NCBI RefSeq assembly: GCF_001623875.1 | Contig: NZ_LWAE01000005.1 | Coordinates: 1 to 64,000 of the forward strand | Direction: 5' to 3' | DNA: 64,000 nt | From: Clostridium magnum DSM 2767 | Lineage (GTDB): Bacteria; Bacillota; Clostridia; Clostridiales; Clostridiaceae | Shown here: positions 8,104 through 17,015 of the stretch, piece after piece | Numbering within the stretch: position 1 is the stretch's first letter | Layout of the letters: the number at the start of each line of letters is the position of its first letter | Notes under the pieces: model-generated | Database searches by the model: none | What the model was told of the DNA's origin: nothing | Seen by the model: only the letters and a program-made list of their open reading frames with translations | Translations under genes and position numbers: made by a program

Positions 8104-8625
8104 TTGATACCATTACTAATTTTAGGTTTATTAAGACAAAACCCAGGTTCCTACGGATATGAATTATTAGCATTAATGGAAGAGAGACACTATAAATATA
8201 TAGTGAATTTCACTAAAGGGTCATTCTATTATAATCTTCAACAATTAGAAGAAAAACAATATATTAAAAAAGTTGACCAATTAGACAATACTAGAGATAC
8301 ACGTAATTATATCATCACTGAACTAGGGGATAAAGAATTTGAAAAATTGATGTATAAGTATGGCTCTAAGACAGAGTATGTAAATTTATCTTTTTATGCA
8401 GCAATGCTATTTGCTAATGAATATAAAAGCTAGGAACTAAAAAAGCTAATAGAAATACAAATCGAACAAACTAAACAGAAAATTTTTTTGTTAGAACAAT
8501 CTCTTGAGCATAATGAAACTATCCCCACTTATTTTAGAAGAATGTTGGAAAATTCACGTTCTCATCATTTAGTAAATGTTCAATGGTTTGAAGGACTGTT
8601 AAAAGATATAAGAAATGAAAATTAA
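8104..8625 (+). pseudogene. PadR-family regulator split by an in-frame amber codon
   Basis: TTG start at 8104 with an excellent AAGGAGGAG site. Codons 1-109 give the PadR winged helix (LLRQNPGSYGYELLALM, then GSFYYNLQQLEEKQYIKK). A TAG at 8431-8433 stops translation. The same frame then continues for 63 codons (ELKKLIEIQIEQTKQKI through LLKDIRNEN) to TAA at 8623, which is exactly the C-terminal dimerising coiled coil expected of PadR proteins of the vir_act_alpha_C type. One base change would restore a 173-residue protein. The truncated form may still bind DNA poorly. Alternatively the stop could be read through. Confidence 0.8.
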
Positions 8626-8679
8626 TAAATTGACGTTGATTGAACAGCTCGAAAATAAAGATGAAAAAATGTTTTGGAG

Positions 8680-8744
8680 GTCAAAGGTCTAAATGACCTT
8701 TGACGGGTAATTTGTGAGCGGGAGCGAACGGGTTAAATTACCCC
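8680..8744 (+). other. two adjacent hairpins between PadR remnant and kinase remnant
   Basis: GTCAAAGGTC (8680-8689) pairs perfectly with GACCTTTGAC (8695-8704). Immediately after, GGGTAATTT (8705-8713) pairs with AAATTACCC (8735-8743) around a G-rich loop. There is no T run, so this is not a standard terminator. It lies directly upstream of the kinase ribosome binding site and could be a leader structure or a remnant of a small repeat. Confidence 0.5.
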
Positions 8745-8772
8745 GTGTTTCCGACTAAAAGGAGGAAGTGAA

Positions 8773-9787
8773 GTGAGAGGAAACTGGTCTTTTGTTTCAG
8801 TAATACTGATTTTTCTTACAACATTACTTGGTCTTACCAGTGGATATTATATTTGCATATTTGTTTTCAGTCAATCAGAAATTATCCCTTCATATCTAAT
8901 CTTTATTGTTCAAAGTTTCCTTTCTACTGTTATATATTTTCTGAGCTTGAAAATATATTTCTATTTGCACTGGCGCTTCCCTAATAAAAATAGAAAATTT
9001 GACCTTTCACGTTTTAAAGCATTGAGCGGAGCTATTGAAGCCATGAACAAGATAGCTTCAGGTGATTTCAATGTGCTTGTTAAAACAAACAAGCTACACC
9101 CTTTTAATGAGGTAGCAGACAATGTCAACAGAATGGCAAAAGAGCTGGGTTCTTTGGAAAAACTGCGGCAAGATTTTATATCAGATGTATCCCACGAAAT
9201 ACAGTCACCGTTAACCTCTATTTCAGGATTTGCCGCACTGCTGAGAAAAGGGAATTTAAGCGAGAGCCAAATATCACACTATGCCAATATAATAGAAACC
9301 GAAAGCAAACGATTATCCAAACTAAGTGAAAATTTATTAAGATTATCTAATTTGGAATCGGAAGACCATAATTTAAACTTAAAGAAATATCAAATCCATA
9401 AGCAAATTGAAAGTATTTTACTCATGCTAGAACCGCAGTGGTCGGCGAAAAGTATCACACTTGATGTCTCTCTTCAGGAGACTATAATATGTGGTGATGA
9501 GGACTTATTAAGTCAGGTATTTATAAATTTGATTCATAATGCTATTAAATTTACACCAAAAAACGGTAGTATAGGCATTAGCTTATCAAGCAATGAAAAC
9601 GCAATTGAATGTAAAATCTCCGATACGGGTATAGGTATTTCACCGCAAGATCAGCAGCGAATTTTTGAGCGGCAACGGACTTGGACTTTCAATAGTAAAA
9701 AAGATTATTGATTTACATGGCGGGAAAATATCTCTTACCAGTGAAATTGGAAAAGGTACGGAATTTACTGTTTTGTTATCTAAATAG
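8773..9787 (+). pseudogene. sensor histidine kinase with internal deletion and frameshift
   Basis: The GTG start at 8773 follows AAGGAGGAAG. The product has two N-terminal membrane helices, a HAMP-like linker (EAMNKIASGDF), the H box SDVSHEIQSPLTSISG and the N box LINLIHNAIKFTPKNG, then ISDTGIGIS. After IFER the frame is lost. About 13 codons of the ATP lid, normally FYRVDKSR-like, are missing. The G2 box [18 protein letters not shown] resumes in another frame from 9671 and runs to TAG at 9785-9787. The partner response regulator is not present. The closest type is a VanS/PhoR-like kinase. The loss of the lid makes it inactive. Confidence 0.85.
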
Positions 9788-9804
9788 AAACTAATATGTC
9801 GATT

Positions 9805-9840
9805 ACCACAGCTGAATTAACGGCCTGTGGTTTTTCTTTT
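9805..9840 (+). terminator. terminator after the kinase remnant
   Basis: ACCACAG pairs with CTGTGGT and is followed by TTTTCTTTT, 17 bases after the kinase remnant's stop. Confidence 0.75.
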
Positions 9841-9842
9841 CG

Positions 9843-9896
9843 TTTACATTGCGTTTAAACTCCATTTAAGTTCGGTTTAAATTGCAGTCATATACT
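9843..9896 (+). promoter_or_regulatory. four 11-bp-spaced TTTAA repeats and -10 of the MATE gene
   Basis: TTTAC/TTTAA pentamers start at 9843, 9854, 9865 and 9876, exactly 11 bp apart. They end 10 bp before TATACT at 9891-9896. Such helically phased direct repeats overlapping a poor -35 are typical of activator sites for OmpR/PhoB-family response regulators. The adjacent broken kinase probably belonged to that system, and its regulator is missing here. Confidence 0.65.
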
Positions 9897-9985
9897 GTAC
9901 TTGTAGAAACCAAACAGGGTTTAGAAATAATATTATTTTTAAGTTTCAATTTTATTATTCACACAACGGGAAAGGAGTTTTTTAT

Positions 9986-11356
9986 ATGGAAAACATGGAA
10001 AATGTGGATCAAAAATCTCTATACTATCTTGAAAAAGCACCTGTTTCTAAAGCAATTATGCATATGGTTATTCCAATGATGCTGAGTCTAATTGCTAACA
10101 TTATTTATAATATCACGGATGCCTTTTTTATTGGTAAACTTGAAAATACAGCTATGATGGCAGCAGTTACCTTAGCATTACCTTTTTCGGTAATACTCAT
10201 GGCACTTGGGCAGCTATTTGCAGTAGGTTCAGGGACATATGTTTCTAGACTTTTAGGTGAAGACAATGTAGATGAAATAAAAAAAGTTTCTTCCGTAAAT
10301 TTCTGGTCATCCATGATAGCTGGAATTATGTTTATGGCCATATGTGTGCCGCTGCTAACTCCTCTTTTACACCTTTTAGGAGCAAGAGGTGATACACTGC
10401 TGTACACAAGAGATTATATTAAGGTGTTTGTTATTGGGGCTCCATTTGTTATTGGCAGTTTTTCACTAGGGGAAATTGTTCGTGCAGAAGGGGCATCCAC
10501 TGACTCAATGATTGGGATGCTACTTGGCATTATAATCAACATAATATTGAATCCGGTTTTTATTTTTAGTTTTCACCTGGGGGTTACGGGATCAGCCTTG
10601 GCATCTGTGATTGGTAACATACTATCTGTAGCTTATTTCATCTATTATCTTCAAAAGAAAAGTTCTGTTCAGAGTGTGTCTATTAAAGATTTTAAATGGA
10701 GTAGAGAGATTTATATAAATATTTTTAAAGTTGGTGTGTCAGCATTTTTGCTTGATTGTTTTATGGCAGTAACTTGCTTACTATTTAATAATTATTCTAC
10801 TCTCTATGGGGACAGTGTTGTTGCAGGGCTTGGTATTGCGCAAAGAGTTGTTCAGGCTGTGGATTTTATTGGTATGAGCTTTTCCATGGGAGCAGTACCT
10901 TTGATTGCATTTGCCTATTCAGCAAAGAATCAGGAGCGCTTGATGGAAATTATAAAAAAAGTCGTACTATATATGGTGGGCATCACATTAGCGCTTTCTG
11001 TGATTTTATTTATACTGAGAGCACAGATAATTGGCATCTTTAGCATTGATCCTAAGGTCATTGCCATTGGACAAACAATTCTCCTAGCTCAGCTTTGCTC
11101 TACTCTCTTTGCTGGTCTTTCTGCACTTTTTACAAGCATTTTTCAAGCCTTTGGAACAGGTGGACAATCCACAATTATGTCAGTTGTGAGGGGAATCTTT
11201 TTTGTTCCTATTCTGATTTTGGGAAATTTATTATTTACTGTTAATGGTGTTATTTGGGCTAATACAATTTCAGAGGGATTGGCTTGTATAGTTGGTCTTA
11301 CAATGTGGCTTATGATTAGACGGAAAAGCTTACAAGAAATCTCTATGAATGAATAA
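9986..11356 (+). CDS. MATE-family multidrug efflux transporter
   Basis: A 456-residue protein with twelve predicted membrane helices in two MatE halves. It is closest to the MepA-like branch (MVIPMMLSLIANIIYNITDAFFIG near the start, and GLGIAQRVVQAVDFIGMSFSMGAVPLIAFAYSA in the second half, quoted here only as landmarks within those helices). Such proteins export cationic drugs by sodium or proton antiport across the cytoplasmic membrane. The ATG follows AAAGGAG. The upstream region has a phased operator-like array, so expression was probably tied to a two-component system whose kinase is now broken. The substrate cannot be told from sequence. Confidence 0.88.
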   Translation: MENMENVDQKSLYYLEKAPVSKAIMHMVIPMMLSLIANIIYNITDAFFIGKLENTAMMAAVTLALPFSVILMALGQLFAVGSGTYVSRLLGEDNVDEIKKVSSVNFWSSMIAGIMFMAICVPLLTPLLHLLGARGDTLLYTRDYIKVFVIGAPFVIGSFSLGEIVRAEGASTDSMIGMLLGIIINIILNPVFIFSFHLGVTGSALASVIGNILSVAYFIYYLQKKSSVQSVSIKDFKWSREIYINIFKVGVSAFLLDCFMAVTCLLFNNYSTLYGDSVVAGLGIAQRVVQAVDFIGMSFSMGAVPLIAFAYSAKNQERLMEIIKKVVLYMVGITLALSVILFILRAQIIGIFSIDPKVIAIGQTILLAQLCSTLFAGLSALFTSIFQAFGTGGQSTIMSVVRGIFFVPILILGNLLFTVNGVIWANTISEGLACIVGLTMWLMIRRKSLQEISMNE

Positions 11357-11383
11357 ACAAGTTAAAAACCTAAGTGGAGGTGA

Positions 11384-11518
11384 GTGGAATGGAGTGTGAT
11401 TCAAATAGTAGTCACAAACCAGACTTTTATAAATACTTTCAATGCCATTATTGAAAAAGCAGAATCAATTAAAGAATTTGATGTGGATTTGTTTTTAAAG
11501 CTAATAGAGAAGAAATAG
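11384..11518 (+). CDS. small unidentified frame, possible recombinase C-terminal remnant
   Basis: GTG start after GGAGG, 44 codons, ending TAG at 11516. The sequence TFINTFNAIIEKAESIKEF followed by DVDLFLKLIEKK resembles the extreme C terminus of serine recombinases, but it is too short to be sure. It lies between the MATE gene and a strong terminator, so it would be co-transcribed with the pump. It may equally be a meaningless frame. Confidence 0.35.
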   Translation: MEWSVIQIVVTNQTFINTFNAIIEKAESIKEFDVDLFLKLIEKK

Positions 11519-11530
11519 GCTGAAATCAAA

Positions 11531-11557
11531 GGGCTAGAGGAATCTAGCCTTTTTTGT
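11531..11557 (+). terminator. terminator after the MATE transcript
   Basis: GGCTAG pairs with CTAGCC around AGGAAT and is followed by TTTTTTGTGTTTT. Confidence 0.85.
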
Positions 11558-11744
11558 GTTTTATGTTCCCTGAAATCGTTTGAGGGTATTTTTATTTTTA
11601 ATTATGATCAATAATGGATAAATGAAAAAATTAATAAGTAAATTAAAATAATTAATAAAAAAATTAAAATACATAAAATAAATTAATTAAAATATTGAAT
11701 TTATAAATATTAGTAGTATAATACAATTATGGAGAGTGATTTGT

Positions 11745-12107
11745 ATGGCTTATAGAATATTAACTCAATGTCCTGTATGTAATTCCAAGCTTACAGTTAC
11801 AAAATTAACATGCAAAAAATGTAATACTGTTATTGAAAATGACTTTGAACTTTCTAAGTTTTCTTACCTCACTATGGATCAACTAAATTTTGCAGAAGTT
11901 TTCATAAAATGTAGAGGCAATATTAAAGACGTTGAAAAGGAACTTGGAATATCTTATCCTACAGTTCGAAGCAAAATTGAAGATTTAATTGTTTCACTGG
12001 GGTATGTACCTATTAGGGAGAAAGCAGATAACAGTTGCGAAGTAATTGATAAGCTTGAAAAAGGAGAAATTACAGCAGAACAAGCATTAAATTTATTAAA
12101 AAAGTAG
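11745..12107 (+). CDS. DUF2089 family protein (zinc ribbon plus HTH)
   Basis: 120 residues from the ATG at 11745. A zinc ribbon with CPVC and CKKC pairs (about residues 7-27) is followed by a sigma70-region-4-like helix-turn-helix (KDVEKELGISYPTVRSKIEDL) and a short C-terminal helix EKGEITAEQALNLLKK. DUF2089 proteins are presumed DNA-binding regulators and usually sit beside SHOCT-like/YvlB genes, as here. It is the first gene of a three-gene run with the genes at 12130 and 12568, followed by a terminator. Autoregulation of this little operon is a reasonable inference. Confidence 0.85.
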   Translation: MAYRILTQCPVCNSKLTVTKLTCKKCNTVIENDFELSKFSYLTMDQLNFAEVFIKCRGNIKDVEKELGISYPTVRSKIEDLIVSLGYVPIREKADNSCEVIDKLEKGEITAEQALNLLKK

Positions 12108-12129
12108 TTTTAAAAAGGAGTTGGATTAA

Positions 12130-12498
12130 ATGAATGACGAGATTATGAAGGTATTAAAGATGCTGGAAGAGGGAAAAATTGATGCGCAGAAAGCGGGAGA
12201 ACTTATAGAGGTGTTATATGCTTCTAAAAATAATGTTCCTGCAGTAATCAACTCAGATAAAATGCTAAAGATTAGAGTTAATTCACAAAATGGAGACAAC
12301 GTAAATATAAATATACCCGTTAAGTTCATAAGAACCATAGGGGGCGCTATTAAGAGAATACCTAAGGTAGAAGGGGTAGAAGGTATGGAGGATATAGACA
12401 TTCAGGCTATTCTTCAGGCTGTAAGTGATGGACTGGACGGTAAGATCGTAGATGTAAAAAGTGAAAAAGGGGACAACGTTGAGATTGTTGTTGAATAA
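12130..12498 (+). CDS. SHOCT-like / YvlB-type small protein
   Basis: 122 residues, 22 bases after the DUF2089 gene, with AAGGAG before the ATG. The N-terminal helix pair MKVLKMLEEGKIDAQKAGEL is the SHOCT-like segment found at the start of YvlB/LiaX-type proteins. The rest is a short beta-rich domain (VNINIPVKFIRTIGGAIKRIP and a final VEIVVE). There are no membrane helices. The repeated EEGKIDAQKA / EKGEITAEQA helix is shared with the upstream gene. Role unknown; relatives are linked to envelope-stress responses. Confidence 0.7.
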   Translation: MNDEIMKVLKMLEEGKIDAQKAGELIEVLYASKNNVPAVINSDKMLKIRVNSQNGDNVNINIPVKFIRTIGGAIKRIPKVEGVEGMEDIDIQAILQAVSDGLDGKIVDVKSEKGDNVEIVVE

Positions 12499-12567
12499 CA
12501 GCATTAGAGGCACAGTTAGTAATAATTCTTCTGTGCAGAAAAAGGAATGTGGAAGGGAATCATTGCA

Positions 12568-12828
12568 ATGAGAATTTATATAAGAGAAAAAAATGGTAAG
12601 AGTTTTTTTATTCCCATACCTTTAAGTATTGCAAGTTTAGGATGTCGGATAGCTTCCTATGCTATAGAGAAATCTGGAAAGAATCTTAATCAGCAGCAAA
12701 GGGATATAATTGACTGCATAGATTTTAATGAGCTTGCCAAGAGCATAAAATATCTAAGGGGCTACAGAGGTCTAAAATTGGTGGAAGTTACATCAGCGGA
12801 TGGCGATGAAGTAACCATAACTCTGTAA
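12568..12828 (+). CDS. small protein of the DUF2089 operon
   Basis: 86 residues from the ATG at 12568, which has a GGAAGGGA site; a longer frame from 12547 would start too close to any site. The product has an N-terminal beta strand (MRIYIREKNGKSFFIPIP), a helical middle, and a C-terminal strand (LVEVTSADGDEVTITL) that parallels the end of the 12130 protein (DVKSEKGDNVEIVVE). The two may share a fold and arose by duplication or act together. No function is known to me. Confidence 0.65.
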   Translation: MRIYIREKNGKSFFIPIPLSIASLGCRIASYAIEKSGKNLNQQQRDIIDCIDFNELAKSIKYLRGYRGLKLVEVTSADGDEVTITL

Positions 12829-12853
12829 ACAAAATATTATGAATTTAGAATTT

Positions 12854-12900
12854 AAGAAGGTGGTTTTATACAGAATTCATTGTATAAAACTGCCTTCTGT
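12854..12900 (+). terminator. terminator of the DUF2089 operon
   Basis: An 18-base stem starting AGAAGG at 12855 pairs with its complement ending CCTTCT at about 12897, around GAATTCAT. It is followed by GTTT. It is a strong hairpin with a weak T tract. Confidence 0.75.
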
Positions 12901-12932
12901 TTAAGACAATATTCATTTACTTTATATGTTTT

Positions 12933-13366
12933 GTGTTCAGAGCAATTGAATACATATTCATCCGTACTGATCAAACCATTTTCGGTGAGGCATTCATACA
13001 TAAATTGGCTGGCATACTTGTTCTCACATTGATAATACGGCATCTCTCGTTAAAGTGGTCAGAGATAGGCTTTGCAGGCAGATCAGCGGGGAAAAATGTA
13101 TTGTATGGACTTACACTTATTTTAACATCGGGAATCGCAGGATCAAAATTTTGTTTACTGACTAAAATTACTGGCTCACTTTGGATGTCTATGGCTGACC
13201 ATTTTTTAATAACACCATCATTAATGTCTTGCATGTTGTAACAACCTCTGGCGTAGATGAATTACAAGTTATCCGTATTTCCATTGCTCAGACGGTATCG
13301 TTTCTAGTTATTCTTTTTATCTACTGGAAAAGCGATGCGCACCACAAGCATACATTTCGAACATAG
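12933..13366 (+). pseudogene. CPBP (CAAX-like) membrane protease, deleted and frameshifted
   Basis: The first part ([20 protein letters not shown], then GYGLTL-like helix) and the last part ([17 protein letters not shown], then [19 protein letters not shown]) match CPBP intramembrane proteases. The central EExxxR catalytic block between SGIAG and LLTKITG is missing. The frame also slips at the T run 13202-13207: one more T would restore [10 protein letters not shown] through to TAG at 13364. No start codon context is evident. It is a clear remnant. Confidence 0.8.
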
Positions 13367-13380
13367 AAGAAAAATTAATT

Positions 13381-13425
13381 CCACACCGTGCGCAGGGAGT
13401 ATTAGAGAGGGTAGCATCGGATAAA
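13381..13425 (+). repeat. orphan 3' end of the structured RNA element
   Basis: CACACCGTGCGCAGGGAGTATTAGAGAGGGTAGCATCGGATAAA (given here in two parts by position: 13382-13400 and 13401-13425) matches the last 45 bases of the long copy at 27792-27975. The 5' hairpin and the CCGCTC partner are absent, so this is a truncated copy. Confidence 0.75.
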
Positions 13426-13557
13426 GAAACACTAGTGGGGTTTGACTTGAATTCAAGAATCTTGTACTATATTCATTAGTTGTTAATGAAATAGTGTCGC
13501 TATGTCAATTGATAATGTAAATGATGTATTTTGACATAATTAGAAAGGCGGTAAAGT

Positions 13558-14793
13558 ATGAGATTTGTAAAAGAAATGTTGATTGATAAAGGAATTAATG
13601 AAGTAATTGCTGGATATTTATCTTTTAGTATTGAATTAATTTTATTAATTATCATATGTATATTAGCAAATTTTATTACTAAAAGAGTTGTTTTAAATAT
13701 TATATCCAAGACAGTATATAAAAATAATATTAAGTGGGACGATTTTTTGGTTGAACGAAAGGTATTTCATAGAATTTCTAATATTGTACCTTTTGTAATA
13801 ATTTATATTTCAGCACCTATATTTGGATCTTTTGAAGAATTGATTCAAAGAACTGCTCAGGCTATTATATTAGTAATTTCTATTTTGGTGATTAGTGCAA
13901 TATTAAATGCCATTGACGATGTTTATAAAACCTATCCTATTTCAAAAATTCGCCCTATTACAGGAACACTGCAAATAGTAAAAATTTTATCATGTATTTT
14001 AATAGGAATTGCTTTAGCTGCAACTTTGTCTGGTACTAATCCAATAGCTATATTAAGCGGAATTGGAGTTTTATCTGCTTTGATTTCTATTATATTTAAG
14101 GACCCTATTCTAGGTTTTGTTGCTGGGATACAATTGACTACTAATGATATGATCCGAATAGGAGACTGGGTTGAGATGACAAAGTATGGTGCTAATGGTC
14201 ATGTCATTGAAATACACCTAAGTACTATAAAAATTCAAAATTTTGATCAAACCATTGTATCAGTTCCAGCTTATGCTTTCATGTCTGACTCCTTTAAAAA
14301 CTGGAGGGGGATATCAGAAGCAGGTGGACGTAGAATTATGCGTTCTATTCTAATTGATATCAGCAGTATAAAATTTTGTTCAGAGGAAATGATAGAACAC
14401 TTTAAAAAGATTAATTATTTAAAACAGTATATTGCTGATAAAGAGGAAGAATTTAAGAAACATAATAACGAAAACAACCATGATACGGATTTTTTGATCA
14501 ACGGAAAACATCTTACTAATATTGCCTGTTTCCGGGCTTATATAGAAGAGTATTTAAAAAATAATTCTAGGATCAGCAAAGAACATACAATTCTGGCAAG
14601 ACAATTAGCTCCAAATGAAAATGGGTTACCTATAGAGATTTACGCCTTTACAATTGATATAGATTTTAAAAAATATGAAGAAATTCAGTCTGACATTTTT
14701 GACCACTTATTTTCAGTGGTAAATGAATTCCAGTTAAGGGTATTTCAAAATCCGTCGGAATATGATGTTAAGCAAATCAGTAAAATCCTTTAG
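13558..14793 (+). CDS. YbdG/MscM-type mechanosensitive channel
   Basis: 411 residues. Several N-terminal membrane helices lead into the MscS pore and beta domain: GTNPIAILSGIGVLSALISI, KDPILGFVAGIQL, DMIRIGDWVEM, and VSVPAYAFMSDSFKNWRGISEAGGRRI (landmarks). A roughly 130-residue cytoplasmic C-terminal part follows. Length and the SEAGGRRI signature place it with YbdG-like channels, which open on osmotic downshock. The ATG follows GAAAGGCGG. It is monocistronic; a structured repeat begins 27 bases after its stop. Confidence 0.88.
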   Translation: MRFVKEMLIDKGINEVIAGYLSFSIELILLIIICILANFITKRVVLNIISKTVYKNNIKWDDFLVERKVFHRISNIVPFVIIYISAPIFGSFEELIQRTAQAIILVISILVISAILNAIDDVYKTYPISKIRPITGTLQIVKILSCILIGIALAATLSGTNPIAILSGIGVLSALISIIFKDPILGFVAGIQLTTNDMIRIGDWVEMTKYGANGHVIEIHLSTIKIQNFDQTIVSVPAYAFMSDSFKNWRGISEAGGRRIMRSILIDISSIKFCSEEMIEHFKKINYLKQYIADKEEEFKKHNNENNHDTDFLINGKHLTNIACFRAYIEEYLKNNSRISKEHTILARQLAPNENGLPIEIYAFTIDIDFKKYEEIQSDIFDHLFSVVNEFQLRVFQNPSEYDVKQISKIL

Positions 14794-14820
14794 TTATACA
14801 TTAATTATTTTATGTCTTCT

Positions 14821-14908
14821 ATGAAGTGAAAACTTGAATCAGGTGGAGTTTCAAACTCCATCTGATTCTTAGTTGAACGAATCCGAGAGCGGGTAGTCAC
14901 CGGATAAA
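14821..14908 (+). repeat. structured RNA element, copy 2 (internally deleted)
   Basis: Starts ATGAAGTGAAAACTTGAATC. Hairpin 1 pairs GGTGGAGTTT with AACTCCATC. After TTGAACGAATCC the second domain is cut down: the CCGCTC half is missing and GAGCGGGTAGTCACCGG follows directly, ending GATAAA. GGAG/CTCC here versus GGGG/CCCC in copies 3 and 5 is a compensatory pair change. Confidence 0.8.
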
Positions 14909-14958
14909 TGATATATAATTGAAAAGGGAAATAAGGATATTTAGAAGGAGTGCATTAG

Positions 14959-16875
14959 ATGCTAGTTAAAATTACAAATGGTTGCGTTGCTTTTGGCACA
15001 AATACAATATTGTCTAATATTGATTTTCAAATAAACGAAGGGGAAAAGGTTGCTTTAGTTGGACGAAACGGATGCGGAAAGACAACTCTTCTTAAGTTGA
15101 TTTCCGGTGAATATGAGCTTTCAAAGCTTGATAATGGTGAAACATCCTCCATTATTACAGCGAGAAATATAACTATCGGTTACCTTAAGCAGATTACCTT
15201 TGAGGATGAAACTATTACCCTTGAGGATGAAGTGAAAAAAGCTTACAAAGAAATATCTGACATAGAAGTTAGGATGGAAAAACTTCTTAGTGAGATGGAG
15301 AGTGACTCAAATAGTTCTGTAATTAAGAAATATTCAGAATTACAGGAAAGATATAATCTGCTTGGAGGATATACCTATAAGAAAGAATATGAGGTTGCTA
15401 TTAAGCAGTTTGGATTTACTGATGAAGATAAAGCAAAGGCTCTTTCAGAGTTTTCTGGAGGACAGCGCACTAAAATTGCTTTTATCAAGCTTTTGCTCAG
15501 TAAGCCGGATTTATTGGTATTGGATGAACCTACTAACCATCTTGATATTAATGCTATTGAATGGCTTGAAGAATATTTAAAGGAATATAAAAAGGCAGTT
15601 CTTATAGTTGCCCATGACAGGGAATTTTTGGATAAAATTGTGAGCTCAGTTTATGAGATTGAACGAGGAAAAATGGCAAAATATACTGGGAATTACTCTG
15701 CATTTGCTGAAAAGAAGCGTCTTGAATGGGAAATACAGCAAAAGAAGCATATTGAACAGCAAAAAGAAATTGCTCATTTAAGCGGACTTGTTGACCGTTT
15801 TCGTTATAAAGCTACCAAAGCGGCTATGGCACAATCTAAAATAAAGCAGCTTGACCGTATGGATATTGTGGAAGTCCCTGAGCTAGCTGATACAAAGAGC
15901 TTTTATGCGGATTTCGAACCCGAGTACCAAAGTGTTCAATTGGTATTGTCAGCAAAGGATTTGAAAATAGGCTATAGTAAAATACTTTCAACAGTTTCAC
16001 TGAATATAACCCGTGGTGAAAAAATTGGGATTATCGGCGGCAACGGATTAGGTAAATCTACTTTTTTAAAAACCATTGTTGGTGCCATGCCTCAACTTGG
16101 AGGTACGTATTCCTTTGGGGACAAGGTTAAAATCGGATATTTTGACCAGCATATGGCACAGTATAAAAGTGATAAAACTGTACTGGATGAATATTGGGAT
16201 GAGTTTCCTGATTTAACTCAGACAGAGGTCCGTAGCGCTCTTGGAGCTTTTCTTTTTACACAGGAGGATGTATTTAAACCGGTTAATGCTCTTTCTGGTG
16301 GGGAAAAGGTACGTTTGGAATTGTGCAAAATATTAAAACGCAGACCAAACTTTCTGATCCTTGATGAACCTACAAATCATATGGATATAATAGGCAAGGA
16401 AACATTGGAGAAAATGCTTAAAGACTATACCGGTACGCTGCTTTTCGTTTCTCATGATAGATATTTTGTGAAACAGATTGCTTCATCAGTTCTGGTATTT
16501 GATAATGGTAATGTGGACTACTACCCTTTTGGATATGAGGATTATTTGGAGAAGGCAGCAAAGAAATTTGTTGATAAAGAAACAATTGTAGTTAAAGAGA
16601 AGAGTCAAAAGAAAAAATTTACAACACCTGGTAAGGAAAAGGCTAAAATAGAGGCACGGATAAAAAAACTTGAAGTATTACTTGAGGAATGTGATGAAAA
16701 AATTGCAAAACTTCAAGAAGAGATTCAATCAGAAGAGGTTATTTCAGATTATGTAAGACTAACGGAGCTTCAAGAGGAACTTATGGCACAGGAAGAGATG
16801 AATATGAGCTATTTAGAAGAGTGGGGCGAATTGCAGGATAGATTAGCAGAAGGTAGTTTTGGATGCGGATCATAA
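14959..16875 (+). CDS. ABC-F family ATPase (YdiF/Uup-like)
   Basis: 638 residues with two ATPase domains and no membrane helices. Domain 1 has Walker A GRNGCGKTT, signature FSGGQR and Walker B LLVLDEPTNHLDI. Domain 2 has GGNGLGKST, LSGGEK and FLILDEPTNHMDI. The linker is of ordinary length (about 80 residues) and there is a C-terminal charged coiled coil (about 555-630), as in YdiF/Uup. ABC-F proteins act on ribosomes. The short linker argues for a housekeeping factor more than an antibiotic-protection type such as Lsa or Vga. The ATG follows AGAAGGAG. It ends at a bidirectional terminator. Confidence 0.88.
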   Translation: MLVKITNGCVAFGTNTILSNIDFQINEGEKVALVGRNGCGKTTLLKLISGEYELSKLDNGETSSIITARNITIGYLKQITFEDETITLEDEVKKAYKEISDIEVRMEKLLSEMESDSNSSVIKKYSELQERYNLLGGYTYKKEYEVAIKQFGFTDEDKAKALSEFSGGQRTKIAFIKLLLSKPDLLVLDEPTNHLDINAIEWLEEYLKEYKKAVLIVAHDREFLDKIVSSVYEIERGKMAKYTGNYSAFAEKKRLEWEIQQKKHIEQQKEIAHLSGLVDRFRYKATKAAMAQSKIKQLDRMDIVEVPELADTKSFYADFEPEYQSVQLVLSAKDLKIGYSKILSTVSLNITRGEKIGIIGGNGLGKSTFLKTIVGAMPQLGGTYSFGDKVKIGYFDQHMAQYKSDKTVLDEYWDEFPDLTQTEVRSALGAFLFTQEDVFKPVNALSGGEKVRLELCKILKRRPNFLILDEPTNHMDIIGKETLEKMLKDYTGTLLFVSHDRYFVKQIASSVLVFDNGNVDYYPFGYEDYLEKAAKKFVDKETIVVKEKSQKKKFTTPGKEKAKIEARIKKLEVLLEECDEKIAKLQEEIQSEEVISDYVRLTELQEELMAQEEMNMSYLEEWGELQDRLAEGSFGCGS

Positions 16876-16927
16876 TTTTTCTGATAAGATAACATCCCTT
16901 ACAAAGGAGAAAATTAAAATAAAGCAA

Positions 16928-16964
16928 AAAGCCATGATCTAGTGCTCTAGACCATGGTTTTCTT
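16928..16964. terminator. bidirectional terminator between convergent genes
   Basis: AAAGCCATGATCTAG pairs with CTAGACCATGGTTT around TGCT. T-rich on the plus strand and A-rich upstream, it can serve both the ABC-F gene and the minus-strand flavin reductase gene. Confidence 0.8.
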
Positions 16965-17015
16965 ATTGATATTTATATTCCAATAAATGTATAGTATATG
17001 TGTTAAGTTCTAATC

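Noticed and set aside
9882..10079. Open frame overlapping the MATE promoter and start
   Set aside because: Spans the -10 region and the ribosome binding site of the MATE gene in another frame; no similarity.
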